Positions 37,601 to 46,375 of a DNA stretch of 46,797 nucleotides are shown one piece after another (position 1 is the stretch's first letter; the number at the start of each line of letters is the position of its first letter). The stretch is from Gemmatimonadota bacterium. Its GTDB lineage: Bacteria > Gemmatimonadota > Gemmatimonadetes > Longimicrobiales > Gaopeijiaceae. The stretch is taken from assembly GCA_009844885.1 (NCBI GenBank), contig VYAQ01000184.1, positions 1-46,797 on the forward strand, read 5' to 3'. Position numbers and translations under genes: made by a program. The notes below the pieces were generated by a model that ran no database searches, had not been told where the DNA came from, and worked only from the letters and a program-made list of their open reading frames with translations.

Positions 37601-37807
37601 GTCCTTGATGGCGCGGCTGATGATGTGGTGCAGACCCGGGCGGCCGTTCGCGGTGGGCGGACCCTCGAAAAACACGAACGGCTCCCCGTCGCGGGTGGCG
37701 TCGAGGGTGCGCTGGAAGGTGTCCTCCTCGCGCCAGGTGTCGAGAACGGCTTCCTCGAGCACAACACGCGAACGTGGCACGGCGGGGTAGCGCATCGGAG
37801 CGGTCAC
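34628..37807 (-). CDS. ileS: Isoleucyl-tRNA synthetase (type-2-like)
   Basis: [41 protein letters not shown] (HIGH); [27 protein letters not shown]. GTG start overlaps the PNP stop. Confidence 0.95.
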   Translation of the reverse strand: [1059 protein letters not shown]

Positions 37808-38646
37808 GGGCTGTCCCCCGCGCCGATCTCCCGCAGCACGCCGGTCACCAGGGTGGTCAGCTTCGGTTCGGCCGCTTGCGCGGTGGCGATGATCGTCGGC
37901 ACGTCGGCCTCTTCCAGCGCGTCCGGAAGGCACTGGTCCGTGATGATCGAGAAGGCGAGCACGCGCATGTCCATGTGGCGCGCCGCGATCACTTCGGGCA
38001 CGGTGGACATGCCCACCACGTCCGCGCCCATGGCCCGGAGCATGCGGTACTCCGCCCGCGTCTCGAGCTGCGGGCCCACCACCGCGACATACACGCCGCG
38101 GCGCAGCGGCACTGCGGCAGCCATGGCCACCCCGAGGGCCACCTCCTGCAGCCCGGCATCGAAGGGTGCCGACATGTCGGGAAAGCGCGGCCCGAGTTCA
38201 TCCAGATTGGGGCCGACAAGGGGGCTGGACCCCATGAGGTTGATGATGTCGTCCAGCACCATCAGGTCACCGGGTCCCCACAGGGGGTTCATTCCGCCGC
38301 ACGCCGCCGAGAGAATCAGCGTGTCCGCGCCGAGCAGCTTCATTACGCGGATCGGAAAGACGATCTGCTTGAGCGAATACCCCTCGTAGCGATGAAACCG
38401 GCCCTGCATGGCCACGACGGGGACGCCCTCGAGCGTGCCGAGGAGCAGCCTGCCCTCGTGGCTCTCGACCGTGGAGACGGGGAAGTGGGGCAGGTCCGCG
38501 TACGCGACCGAAGCCTGCACGTCGATGGCGCCGGCCAGGCCGCCCAGGCCGGTCCCCAGGACGATGCCCACCCGGGGCAGCGGTCCTCCGAGGGCGCGAA
38601 CCGCCTGCGCCGCCTCGTGAAGACGCGTCATCTCGCTTGGCGTCAT
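37804..38646 (-). CDS. punA: Purine nucleoside phosphorylase (trimeric PNP-I family)
   Basis: MTPSEMTRLHEAAQAVRALGGPLPRVGIVLGTGLGGLAG; LPHFPVSTVESHEGRLLLG; MQGRFHRYEGY; AACGGMNP; VVGMSTVPEVIAARH. Confidence 0.92.
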   Translation of the reverse strand: MTPSEMTRLHEAAQAVRALGGPLPRVGIVLGTGLGGLAGAIDVQASVAYADLPHFPVSTVESHEGRLLLGTLEGVPVVAMQGRFHRYEGYSLKQIVFPIRVMKLLGADTLILSAACGGMNPLWGPGDLMVLDDIINLMGSSPLVGPNLDELGPRFPDMSAPFDAGLQEVALGVAMAAAVPLRRGVYVAVVGPQLETRAEYRMLRAMGADVVGMSTVPEVIAARHMDMRVLAFSIITDQCLPDALEEADVPTIIATAQAAEPKLTTLVTGVLREIGAGDSP

Positions 38647-38716
38647 TTCGGTCGTTTTCTCCCGGCAGCCTGATCCCAGGCGCACCATGATGTCGAGCGG
38701 GCGGTTGCCCCAACAA

Positions 38717-38757
38717 GGGAACGCCCCGCCAGCCACTCGGGCCGGCGGGGCGTTCCC
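38717..38757 (-). terminator. Long GC hairpin downstream of tonB-2
   Basis: GGGAACGCCCCGCCAGCC...GCCGGCGGGGCGTTCCC. The single imperfection is a G.U wobble on the '-' transcript. Only weakly T-rich tail (CCCTTGTTG). Confidence 0.65.
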
Positions 38758-38779
38758 GCGTGCAGGGCGACCGAGCGCG

Positions 38780-39460
38780 CTAGTTGGTTCTGAAGGTAAT
38801 CGGAAGCGATATCCAGACGGCAACCGCCTTGTCCCGGTTGAGCGCCGGCGTGAACCGGAAGACGGGTGCCACGCGCAGCGCGGCGTCGTCGAGCGCCTTG
38901 TGCCCGGAGGTCACCTCCACCACCTGGTTCCGTACCACACCGTTTTCGTCGATGAAAAACGCCACCTGGACGGTGCCGCCGATCCCGGCGTCGCGCAGCA
39001 GCGGCGGATATTCGCGTTCCAGCGCGCGCATCACTTCGGCGGCGTTCGTGTAGGCGGGCTTGACCGTATGGGGGACGAACACCGGCGCCGCGGAGACGTC
39101 CAGCTCCACCTCACCGGGCGGCTCGGGCAGGTCATCGACGGAGAGGGACGTGAAGGTGGTCGGGTCTATGGTGATGTCGGTCTCGATGTCCGTGGGGGCG
39201 ATCACCGGGATCGCGGGTCTGGCGATGGCCTCGGGCGCAGGGGGCAGCACAACGTCCGGCGGCAGGTTGATCACCTCGGGCGGTTCGCCGTTCAGGCTCA
39301 GGTCCGGCGGCTCCGCGAATTCCAGATAGGCAAAGAACCCGAAGTGAACCATGGTGGCACCGATCATCGAGCTCCAGAACCAGGACGAGAACGAATTCTT
39401 GAAGCGGCCGTTCGCACTCTCGGTCCGGATCGGCTCCTGTCGGGTGATTGGCTCGTTCAT
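38780..39460 (-). CDS. tonB: TonB family energy transducer (copy 2)
   Basis: N-terminal TM after KNSFSSWFW; C-terminal EVMRALEREYPPLLRDAGIGGTVQVAFFIDENGVVRNQVVEVTSGHKALDDAALRVAPVFRFTPALNRDKAVAVWISLPITF. Confidence 0.93.
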   Translation of the reverse strand: MNEPITRQEPIRTESANGRFKNSFSSWFWSSMIGATMVHFGFFAYLEFAEPPDLSLNGEPPEVINLPPDVVLPPAPEAIARPAIPVIAPTDIETDITIDPTTFTSLSVDDLPEPPGEVELDVSAAPVFVPHTVKPAYTNAAEVMRALEREYPPLLRDAGIGGTVQVAFFIDENGVVRNQVVEVTSGHKALDDAALRVAPVFRFTPALNRDKAVAVWISLPITFRTN

Positions 39461-39596
39461 CGTCTTTCGCTCCCTGTGCGGCAGTTGTCGACACCTTGGT
39501 AGTGCTACCGCTCCCGGGAGGGAAACGTTCCGTCGAGCCGGGTCGCCAACGCGCCGGTGGGGCGGGCGGCGGACTCACCCGGGACGCTCGGCGGAC

Positions 39597-40307
39597 CTAC
39601 CCGGGACGCGCTCCCAGCAGCGTCGTACCGAGCCTCACCATCGTGCTCCCCTCCTCCACCGCGATTTCGTAGTCGTTGGACATGCCCATGGAGAGTTCGC
39701 ACCCCTCCACTCCCGGGGTGCCTGCGGCTGCCTCCATCACCTGGCGCGTCTTACGGAAGGTGGACCTCAGCACGGCTTCGTCGGCCACGAACGGCGCCAT
39801 CGTCATGAGGCCCAGGACGCGCAGCCCCCTCAGCGCGGCCACCGCCCCGACCCCGTCCAGCGCTTCCGCCTCCGGGAAGCCCCCCTTGGTGGCTTCGCCG
39901 GACACGTTGAGCTGGACGAGCACGGGCACGCGCCGCCCCTCGGCCTCGCCGAGACGCGACAGCTTCTCGGCGAGGCGCAGCGAATCCACGCTGTGAACGA
40001 GCCCCGCAAGTCGGGCCGCGGGGCCCGCCTTGCGGCGCTGCACGTGCCCGATCATGTGCCAGTTGACGGCGAGATCGTTCAGCACGGCACGCTTGCGCCG
40101 GAGCTCGTCCACGCGGTTCTCGCCGATGTCCCGCAGCCCCGCCTCGACGACCGCCTCCACCGCGCACGCGGCGTGCCCCTTGGTGACCGCGACGATCCTC
40201 ACCCCGGCAGGATCGCGGCCGCTGCGCTCAGCCGCGGCCGCGATCCGATCGAGCACGCGCGGCAGCCGCGCCCGGATGCCGCGATAGTAAACATCCTTGT
40301 TTACCAT
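39597..40307 (-). CDS. yggS: YggS family pyridoxal-phosphate-dependent protein
   Basis: IVAVTKGH, IGENRVDELRRKRAVL, WHMIGHVQRRKA, VQLNVSGEATKGGF, LSMGMSNDYEIAVEEGSTMVRLGTTLLG. Confidence 0.95.
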   Translation of the reverse strand: MVNKDVYYRGIRARLPRVLDRIAAAAERSGRDPAGVRIVAVTKGHAACAVEAVVEAGLRDIGENRVDELRRKRAVLNDLAVNWHMIGHVQRRKAGPAARLAGLVHSVDSLRLAEKLSRLGEAEGRRVPVLVQLNVSGEATKGGFPEAEALDGVGAVAALRGLRVLGLMTMAPFVADEAVLRSTFRKTRQVMEAAAGTPGVEGCELSMGMSNDYEIAVEEGSTMVRLGTTLLGARPG

Positions 40308-40380
40308 TCTCGTCCCGTTTCCAAGGTGTGTCGCGGGGGCGCCCGCGCCGGAGCCCGGCCGGCGCGGGAGTCCACGACAA

Positions 40381-40420
40381 GGGAACGCCCCGCCGGCCGC
40401 TCGGCCGGCGGGGCGTTCCC
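40381..40420 (-). terminator. Perfect 18-bp-stem GC hairpin downstream of tonB-1
   Basis: GGGAACGCCCCGCCGGCC-GCTC-GGCCGGCGGGGCGTTCCC; near-identical to the 38717-38757 hairpin. Confidence 0.7.
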
Positions 40421-40442
40421 GCTTCGCGGTCAGCCGTTGGCG

Positions 40443-41120
40443 CTACTTGGTCGTGAAGGTAATCGGCAACTGCACCCAGACCGGCACCGCCTTATCGCGG
40501 TTGAGGGCCGGGGTGAACTTGAACACCGGGGCCACACGCAAAGCCGCATCGTCCAGCGCGGTGTGCCCCGACGATTCCTGCACCTGCTGGTTGCGCACGA
40601 TCCCCTGCTCGTCGATGAAGAACCAGACCAGGGTCGTGCCTCCGATTCCCGCGTCACGCAGCAGCGGCGGGTATTCGCGCTCCAGGGCGCGCATGACCTC
40701 GGCGCCATTGGTGTAGTCCGGCTTCACCGTATACGGGGTAAAGACGGGCGCAGCGGAGATATCGGTCTCCACATCGTCGGGCGGCGGCGGCAGATCCTCG
40801 ACCGAGACCGACTCGAACGTCGTCGGCGCAATGGTGATGTCGGTCTCGATCTCGGCGGTCGCGACCACCGGCGTCGCGGGCCGGGCAATGGCCTCGGGCG
40901 GCGGAGGGATCTCGATCTCGGGCGGAAGCTCGATGGCTTCGATTTCGTCCATCGACAGGCTGACGTCCTCGGGCGTCATCTGCGGCCAGAGGGCAAATAT
41001 GGCAAAATGGAGCACCGTCGCCGTGGTCATCGAGCCCCAGAACCAGGACGAAAACGACTTCTTGAATAGATCGTTGGCGCTGTCCTGAACGGCCGATTCC
41101 GTGATTGCTTGCTCGCTCAT
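40443..41120 (-). CDS. tonB: TonB family energy transducer (copy 1)
   Basis: Same architecture and high identity to copy 2: SFSSWFWGSM..., EVMRALEREYPPLLRDAGIGGTTLVWFFIDEQGIVRNQQVQESSGHTALDDAALRVAPVFKF. Confidence 0.93.
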   Translation of the reverse strand: MSEQAITESAVQDSANDLFKKSFSSWFWGSMTTATVLHFAIFALWPQMTPEDVSLSMDEIEAIELPPEIEIPPPPEAIARPATPVVATAEIETDITIAPTTFESVSVEDLPPPPDDVETDISAAPVFTPYTVKPDYTNGAEVMRALEREYPPLLRDAGIGGTTLVWFFIDEQGIVRNQQVQESSGHTALDDAALRVAPVFKFTPALNRDKAVPVWVQLPITFTTK

Positions 41121-41563
41121 CGTCTCTCCCTCGTCATGCTCTGTTCAAGCTCGGTCGCAAATACGACCCGGACTATGCCCGCTGCGACCAGCTCCTGCTG
41201 CAACTGGTCGATGAATCGGTACGGAACACCGCGATCCGACCGCACCGAAATCACCAGTTCGCGGTTGTCGCGGTACATCGGCGCCACCAGAACGCGGACT
41301 TCATCCATCGGACGGAACACATCGTTGATGTAGATGTCACCGTTGGATTCGACCCAGATATTGAGAATGTTCTTCTGCTTCTGGTCGATCTTTTCCGTGG
41401 CTTCCGCGGCCGCCCAGTCGATCTGCCGGTTGCGGTCCTTCTGGAAGACCGTCGACACCATGAAGAAGATCAGCAGCAGGAACGCGATGTCGGCCATGGA
41501 GGACGACGGGATTTCCTGCGACGCCTTTTGCTTGCGCTCCAGTCCACCGCCTTTGAGTCCCAT
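41117..41563 (-). CDS. exbD: ExbD/TolR family biopolymer transport protein
   Basis: QEIPSSSMADIAFLLLIFFMVSTVF; ATGA overlap with tonB-1. Confidence 0.93.
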   Translation of the reverse strand: MGLKGGGLERKQKASQEIPSSSMADIAFLLLIFFMVSTVFQKDRNRQIDWAAAEATEKIDQKQKNILNIWVESNGDIYINDVFRPMDEVRVLVAPMYRDNRELVISVRSDRGVPYRFIDQLQQELVAAGIVRVVFATELEQSMTRERR

Positions 41564-41569
41564 TGCGCT

Positions 41570-41992
41570 CTACTCCAGAAGTTGGAGGGAGATACGCTCG
41601 GCGCCCGCGCTCTGCAGGGCGTCGAGCACATCGATCATGAAGCGGTACGGAGCGTTCGGATCCGTCTTTACCGCGGCGATCAGATTCTCGTTCTGCGCCA
41701 CATCCTGCCGCCAGATGGACTCCACATCGTCGGGACGAACCGTCTGCTCCTGCTGGCTCTCGCCCCGACGGATGTTCACCGCCCCCGTGGGCGTAACGAT
41801 GATGTGAAGGATGTTCTTCTGGCTGACCTCGACCTCGGACTCGCTCTCGGGGAGGAGGATTGCGAGCCCCTTGTCCTTCGGGAAGGTCGTAGTGACCAGG
41901 AAGAAGATGAGCAGGAGAAACGCGATGTCGGCCATCGACGAGGAAGGGATCTCGTCGGAGACCTTGGATTTCTTGTTGCCGAGAACCGCCAT
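41570..41992 (-). CDS. exbD: ExbD/TolR family biopolymer transport protein (second copy)
   Basis: MAVLGNKKSKVSDEIPSSSMADIAFLLLIFFLVTTTF. Confidence 0.93.
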   Translation of the reverse strand: MAVLGNKKSKVSDEIPSSSMADIAFLLLIFFLVTTTFPKDKGLAILLPESESEVEVSQKNILHIIVTPTGAVNIRRGESQQEQTVRPDDVESIWRQDVAQNENLIAAVKTDPNAPYRFMIDVLDALQSAGAERISLQLLE

Positions 41993-42100
41993 GGGGTTTT
42001 CTCCCGTGTGGTTGTCCAAGTTCCCTGTTTGTCTTCTACCGCCAAAAGGCCGCGGAGTTCCGCGCCCGGATGGGGCGCCGTCCGCGCCTGCCAAAACGCT

Positions 42101-42760
42101 CTAGGAAAGAACCTGAAGCTTCCCTTCCTTTTCCAGATCCCACGCGATGTTGAGGATCTTCTGCGTGCTCTGCTCCATGTCCACGATCAGGGTGTCGATC
42201 CGCGCGACGAAGTAATTGTAGCCGATATTGACGGGGATCGCGATAGTGAGCCCCGCCGCGGTGGTCAGCAGCGCGACCTTGATGCCCCCGGCGACCAGCG
42301 CCGGGTTGACGTCGCCGGCGGAAGCGATCGATTCGAAGGCGACGATCATGCCGGCTACCGTGCCCAGGAAACCCATCAGCGGCGCGACGTTGGCGATCGT
42401 GGCCAGAATCACCAGGCCGCGCTCCAGGAAGCTCAGCTCGATCGCCCCGGTCGTGGAGATTACCTGCTCGAGTTCGCCCTTGTTGAGCGTGAGGTTGCGG
42501 ATCCGGCGGAGCCCCGCCAACAGAATGGCCGCCGCGGGGCCCGGAGTGGTCGCAGCGACCTCGGCCGCCTCGTCGAGCCGCCCGGACATGGCCGCCTCTT
42601 CAACCTGTTCGATCACCGCAACCGTCTTCCGATGGGCCACCATCAAGGTCCAGAACTTCGCGATGATGACCCCGAGACCGATGAGTGAGCAAAGGACGAG
42701 CGGGTACATCATCAGGCCGCCGTCCGCGAAAAGTGTGAGTAGACCGTAGCTTTCGCCCAA
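42101..42760 (-). CDS. exbB: MotA/TolQ/ExbB proton channel family protein
   Basis: LERGLVILATIANVAPLMGFLGTVAGMIVAFESIASAGDVNPALVAGGIKVALLTTAAGLTIAIPVNIGYNYF. Confidence 0.94.
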   Translation of the reverse strand: MGESYGLLTLFADGGLMMYPLVLCSLIGLGVIIAKFWTLMVAHRKTVAVIEQVEEAAMSGRLDEAAEVAATTPGPAAAILLAGLRRIRNLTLNKGELEQVISTTGAIELSFLERGLVILATIANVAPLMGFLGTVAGMIVAFESIASAGDVNPALVAGGIKVALLTTAAGLTIAIPVNIGYNYFVARIDTLIVDMEQSTQKILNIAWDLEKEGKLQVLS

Positions 42761-42950
42761 CGCTGGACTCCCTGGTCAGCAGTGTTCGCAAGTGGACTGA
42801 GTTACCGGCGGGAATGTAGGATGCCGGACCCACGACGTCAACGAAGTCCCGATCACCGGCGGGGCACGCAGGGCGAGGCGTGGCGGACCGCTTTCGCGAG
42901 GCGCGGGCCCGGCCACGTCCGCTTCCCGTATTCGTTATCGTTGACGGGTC

Positions 42951-43763
42951 ATGAACGGCTTCTTCCAGCAGCTGCAGTTTCTTCGGCCGGGGTGGAACGA
43001 CCTCGTCGAAATCCTCATCGTCTTCCTGCTGGTCTACCGGCTCCTCCTGCTCCTGCGGCAGACCCGCGCGATGCAGATGCTCCTGGGTGTCCTGCTGCTG
43101 GCGGGGCTCTATCTGTTGGCCGTCATCCTGGACTTCTCGCTGATTCGCCGCCTTATCGAGGCGCTCCTCCAGTACGGTGCGATCGCGGCGCTGGTGGTCT
43201 TTCAGCCGGAGATGCGCGCCGCCCTCGCCCGGCTTGGCCAGAGCCGTCTGGTGAACGTGCTGAGCGCCGGCCGCAAGGAGCGCATCGTGGACCACCTGGT
43301 GGAAAGCGCAGAACAACTGGCCCGCTCGGGGGTAGGCGCGATTCTGGCCGTGCAGCGCGAAACGGGGCTGCGCGAGTACGCGCGAACGGGAAAGCGCGTC
43401 GGCGCGATCGTCTCGCCCGAGCTCCTCGGCACCATCTTCGCGCCGAGTTCACCGCTGCACGACGGCGCGGTGATCATCGTCGGCGACACCATTCAGGCCG
43501 CCGCCGCCATCCTGCCTCTCACGCAGAATCCGGTCGCCGACAAGTCGATGGGGACGCGTCACCGGGCCGCCATCGGGCTCAGCGAGGAAACCGACGCGAT
43601 CGTGATCGTCATCAGCGAGGAGAACTCCCGCATCTCGGTCGCGATCCGGGGCCGCCTCGACGTGGGCGTCGACAGCGACCGGCTCCGCGACATCCTGGAG
43701 CTGTCGCTGCCGAGGTCGGCCACCGCCCCGCTGGGTCCGTCGACCGTCCTGGACCCCGTCTAG
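42951..43763 (+). CDS. cdaA: Diadenylate cyclase CdaA (membrane DAC domain)
   Basis: N-terminal TM helices; SPLHDGAVIIVGD (DGA motif) and GTRHRAAIGLSEETDAIVIVISEE (RHR motif). Confidence 0.95.
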   Translation: MNGFFQQLQFLRPGWNDLVEILIVFLLVYRLLLLLRQTRAMQMLLGVLLLAGLYLLAVILDFSLIRRLIEALLQYGAIAALVVFQPEMRAALARLGQSRLVNVLSAGRKERIVDHLVESAEQLARSGVGAILAVQRETGLREYARTGKRVGAIVSPELLGTIFAPSSPLHDGAVIIVGDTIQAAAAILPLTQNPVADKSMGTRHRAAIGLSEETDAIVIVISEENSRISVAIRGRLDVGVDSDRLRDILELSLPRSATAPLGPSTVLDPV

Positions 43764-43822
43764 CGCAAGGCGCCGGGGGGCGACCGCGGGCGGCGCGACG
43801 ACAGAGGCCGCAGGGGGCCCGA

Positions 43823-45814
43823 CTAACCGGGCGAGGGCAGCGGTTCCGGCCCCACCAGTCCCGTCTTCGGCTTCGTTACCGATTTCGTTTCCGCGCCCGG
43901 CAACTCGGGCTGGGCCGGTTCGGCCTCGAAGTCATCGGTCAGCGGGGCCAACTCCTTGCCATCCACCAGACGCTGGATCTCGTCGCCGTCCAGAGTCTCC
44001 CGCTCGAGCAAAGCTTCCGCGAGCTTGTCGAGGAGCGCACGGTTGGCTTCGATGACCTCGCGGGCCCTGGCGTGGGCCGCGTCCAGAAGCCGCTTCACCT
44101 CTTCGTCCACCTGCTGCGCGGTGTGATCCGAAACCTCGCGGCGCTGGACAAGCTCGCGGCCCAGGAACACTTCCTGATCCGAGTCTCCAACGGCCATCAA
44201 ACCGATCCGGTCCGACATCCCGAACCGGGTAACCATGCGGCGGGCCATGCTCGTGGCCCGTTCGATGTCGTTCCCTGCGCCAGTGGTCACCTTTTCCGGG
44301 CCAAAGGCCAGCTCCTCGGCCACCCGGCCCCCGAACAGCATCGCCAGCTGGCCGTTCATCCAATCCAGGGTGTGGGAATGCCGGTCCTCCTCGGGCAGCG
44401 AGGCGGTCAGCCCCAGCGCCCGGCCCCTCGGCACGATCGTGACCTTGTGGACCGGATCGAGGCCGGGGATCTTGACTCCGATCACGACGTGCCCCGCCTC
44501 GTGATACGCGGTCAGACGCCTCTCTGCGTCGGTCAGGACCATGCTGCGCCTCTCGGTGCCGAGCATGACCTTGTCCTTGGCCTGCTCGAAGTCCTCCATG
44601 GCCACTCTTTCGACGTCCCTGCGCGCCGCGAACAGCGCGGCCTCGTTGCAGATGTTCGACAGATCCGCGCCGCTGAGGCCGGGCGTGCCCCGTGCGACCA
44701 GGGACAGCTCCACGTCCTCCTCGAGGGGCAGCTTCTTCGCGTGGACCCGGAGGATGCCCTCCCTTCCCTTCACGTCCGGGAGGTCCACCACGACCTGCCG
44801 GTCGAACCGTCCGGGGCGCAGCAGCGCCGGATCGAGAACGTCCGGACGGTTTGTCGCGGCCAGGAGGATCACGCCCTCGTTGGCCTCGAAGCCGTCCATC
44901 TCCACCAGCAGGGCGTTGAGCGTCTGCTCGCGTTCGTCGTGGCCACCCCCCAATCCCGCTCCCCGGTGGCGGCCCACGGCATCGATCTCGTCGACGAAGA
45001 TGATGCACGGTGCGTGGGCCTTTCCCTGTTCGAAGAGGTCTCGTACGCGGGACGCGCCGACACCCACGAACATCTCGACGAAGTCGGAGCCCGACATCTG
45101 GAAGAAGGGACGGCCCGCTTCGCCGGCGACCGCGCGCGCCAGCAGCGTCTTGCCCGTGCCTGGCGGGCCAACCAGGAGCACGCCCTTGGGAAGGCGGCCG
45201 CCCAGGCGCGAGAACTTGGGCGGATCCTTGAGGAACTCGATGATCTCCTCGAGCTCTTCCTTGGCCTCGTCGGCCCCGGCCACATCCTGGAAGGTGACCT
45301 GCGGAGTGTCGGGACTGATGAGCCGGGCGCGGGAGCGGCCGAACTGGAACGCGCGGTTGCCGCCGCTCTGCATCGCCCTGAGGATCCAGATCCAGAAGAC
45401 GATGATGAGCATCCACGGCAGGAAGGTGCCGATCAGCGGCAGCCACCCGGGCGACTGGGAGCGGGCCCGCACCTCGACTTCCTGCGCCGCGAGCTCTTCC
45501 ATCATCGTCGCAGCGACGCCCGGCACGATCCGCACGACGAATTCGTCCACGTCGGCCTCATCGAGGACGATCGTGTTCTTGAACTCTCCGCGGACTTCCG
45601 CCTCGCCGAAGAAAGTCACCTCGAGGATGTTGTTATTGGCGAGCTGACGCTGAAACTCCGACTGGCTGATCTCACCCGCCGTCTGCTCGCCTCCCCGCAT
45701 GAACTGGAACGCGAGGACAGACATCAGCGCGAGAAGCACCCAGAATGACGCGGTCCGCGAAACCCGCTTCAGCTTCCGGGGCGGTTCGTTCGGTGGAGGA
45801 TTGTTGTCGGGCAT
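43823..45814 (-). CDS. ftsH: ATP-dependent zinc metalloprotease FtsH
   Basis: [18 protein letters not shown] (Walker A), [40 protein letters not shown] zinc site, two N-terminal TM segments. Confidence 0.97.
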   Translation of the reverse strand: MPDNNPPPNEPPRKLKRVSRTASFWVLLALMSVLAFQFMRGGEQTAGEISQSEFQRQLANNNILEVTFFGEAEVRGEFKNTIVLDEADVDEFVVRIVPGVAATMMEELAAQEVEVRARSQSPGWLPLIGTFLPWMLIIVFWIWILRAMQSGGNRAFQFGRSRARLISPDTPQVTFQDVAGADEAKEELEEIIEFLKDPPKFSRLGGRLPKGVLLVGPPGTGKTLLARAVAGEAGRPFFQMSGSDFVEMFVGVGASRVRDLFEQGKAHAPCIIFVDEIDAVGRHRGAGLGGGHDEREQTLNALLVEMDGFEANEGVILLAATNRPDVLDPALLRPGRFDRQVVVDLPDVKGREGILRVHAKKLPLEEDVELSLVARGTPGLSGADLSNICNEAALFAARRDVERVAMEDFEQAKDKVMLGTERRSMVLTDAERRLTAYHEAGHVVIGVKIPGLDPVHKVTIVPRGRALGLTASLPEEDRHSHTLDWMNGQLAMLFGGRVAEELAFGPEKVTTGAGNDIERATSMARRMVTRFGMSDRIGLMAVGDSDQEVFLGRELVQRREVSDHTAQQVDEEVKRLLDAAHARAREVIEANRALLDKLAEALLERETLDGDEIQRLVDGKELAPLTDDFEAEPAQPELPGAETKSVTKPKTGLVGPEPLPSPG

Positions 45815-45829
45815 CAGTTGCCGGGCTAT

Positions 45830-46375
45830 TCAGATCGATCCGATATAGGGAAGGTGCCTAAAACTCTCCGCAAAATCCAACCCGTAGCCGACCAGGAACT
45901 CCTCTGGAGCGTCGAACCCGACCCAGCGGGGTTCCTTCTTCGGATGGGACAAGCGTTTGTGGAGGAGCGTGCACAGCTCGAGGCTGGCGGGCTTCCGGTC
46001 CAGCAGAAGCGGTACCAGCCGGTTGATCGTGGTGCCGCTGTCCACGATGTCCTCCACGAGGACGACATGCCGCCCCGCGATGTCGGTTCGCGGGTTGTAC
46101 ACCAGTCTTACCTCGCCGCTGCTCACGCGTCCCTCGCCGTAGCTGGACGCCAGGATGAAATCCACCTGAATCGGCCGCGGGATTTCGCGGACCAGATCCG
46201 CTACGAACACGAAGGACCCCTTCAGCAGCCCGAGCACGAGAATGTCGTCGCCCGGCTCGTACCAGGCGCCGATGTCGCGGCCCATCTCCCGGACACGTCT
46301 TCGAATCATGAGCTCGGGGAATACAACGCGTTTCAGTTCCTGCGTACCCAGCTGGGCGCGGGCGGTGGCGTTCAA
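45830..46375 (-). CDS. hpt: Hypoxanthine phosphoribosyltransferase
   Basis: LGLLKGSFVFVADLVREI, VVLVEDIVDSGTTINRLVPLL, VGYGLDFAESFRHLPYIG. TTG start at 46375 overlaps the tilS stop (TTGA). Confidence 0.93.
   Translation of the reverse strand: MNATARAQLGTQELKRVVFPELMIRRRVREMGRDIGAWYEPGDDILVLGLLKGSFVFVADLVREIPRPIQVDFILASSYGEGRVSSGEVRLVYNPRTDIAGRHVVLVEDIVDSGTTINRLVPLLLDRKPASLELCTLLHKRLSHPKKEPRWVGFDAPEEFLVGYGLDFAESFRHLPYIGSI

Noticed and set aside
34763-38389. 1208-aa '+' ORF
   Set aside because: Antisense to ileS and PNP, which carry clear family motifs; Arg/His/Pro/Val-rich translation is typical of GC-rich shadow frames.
42782-45748. 988-aa '+' ORF
   Set aside because: Out-of-frame with cdaA and antisense to ftsH; no recognisable domain.
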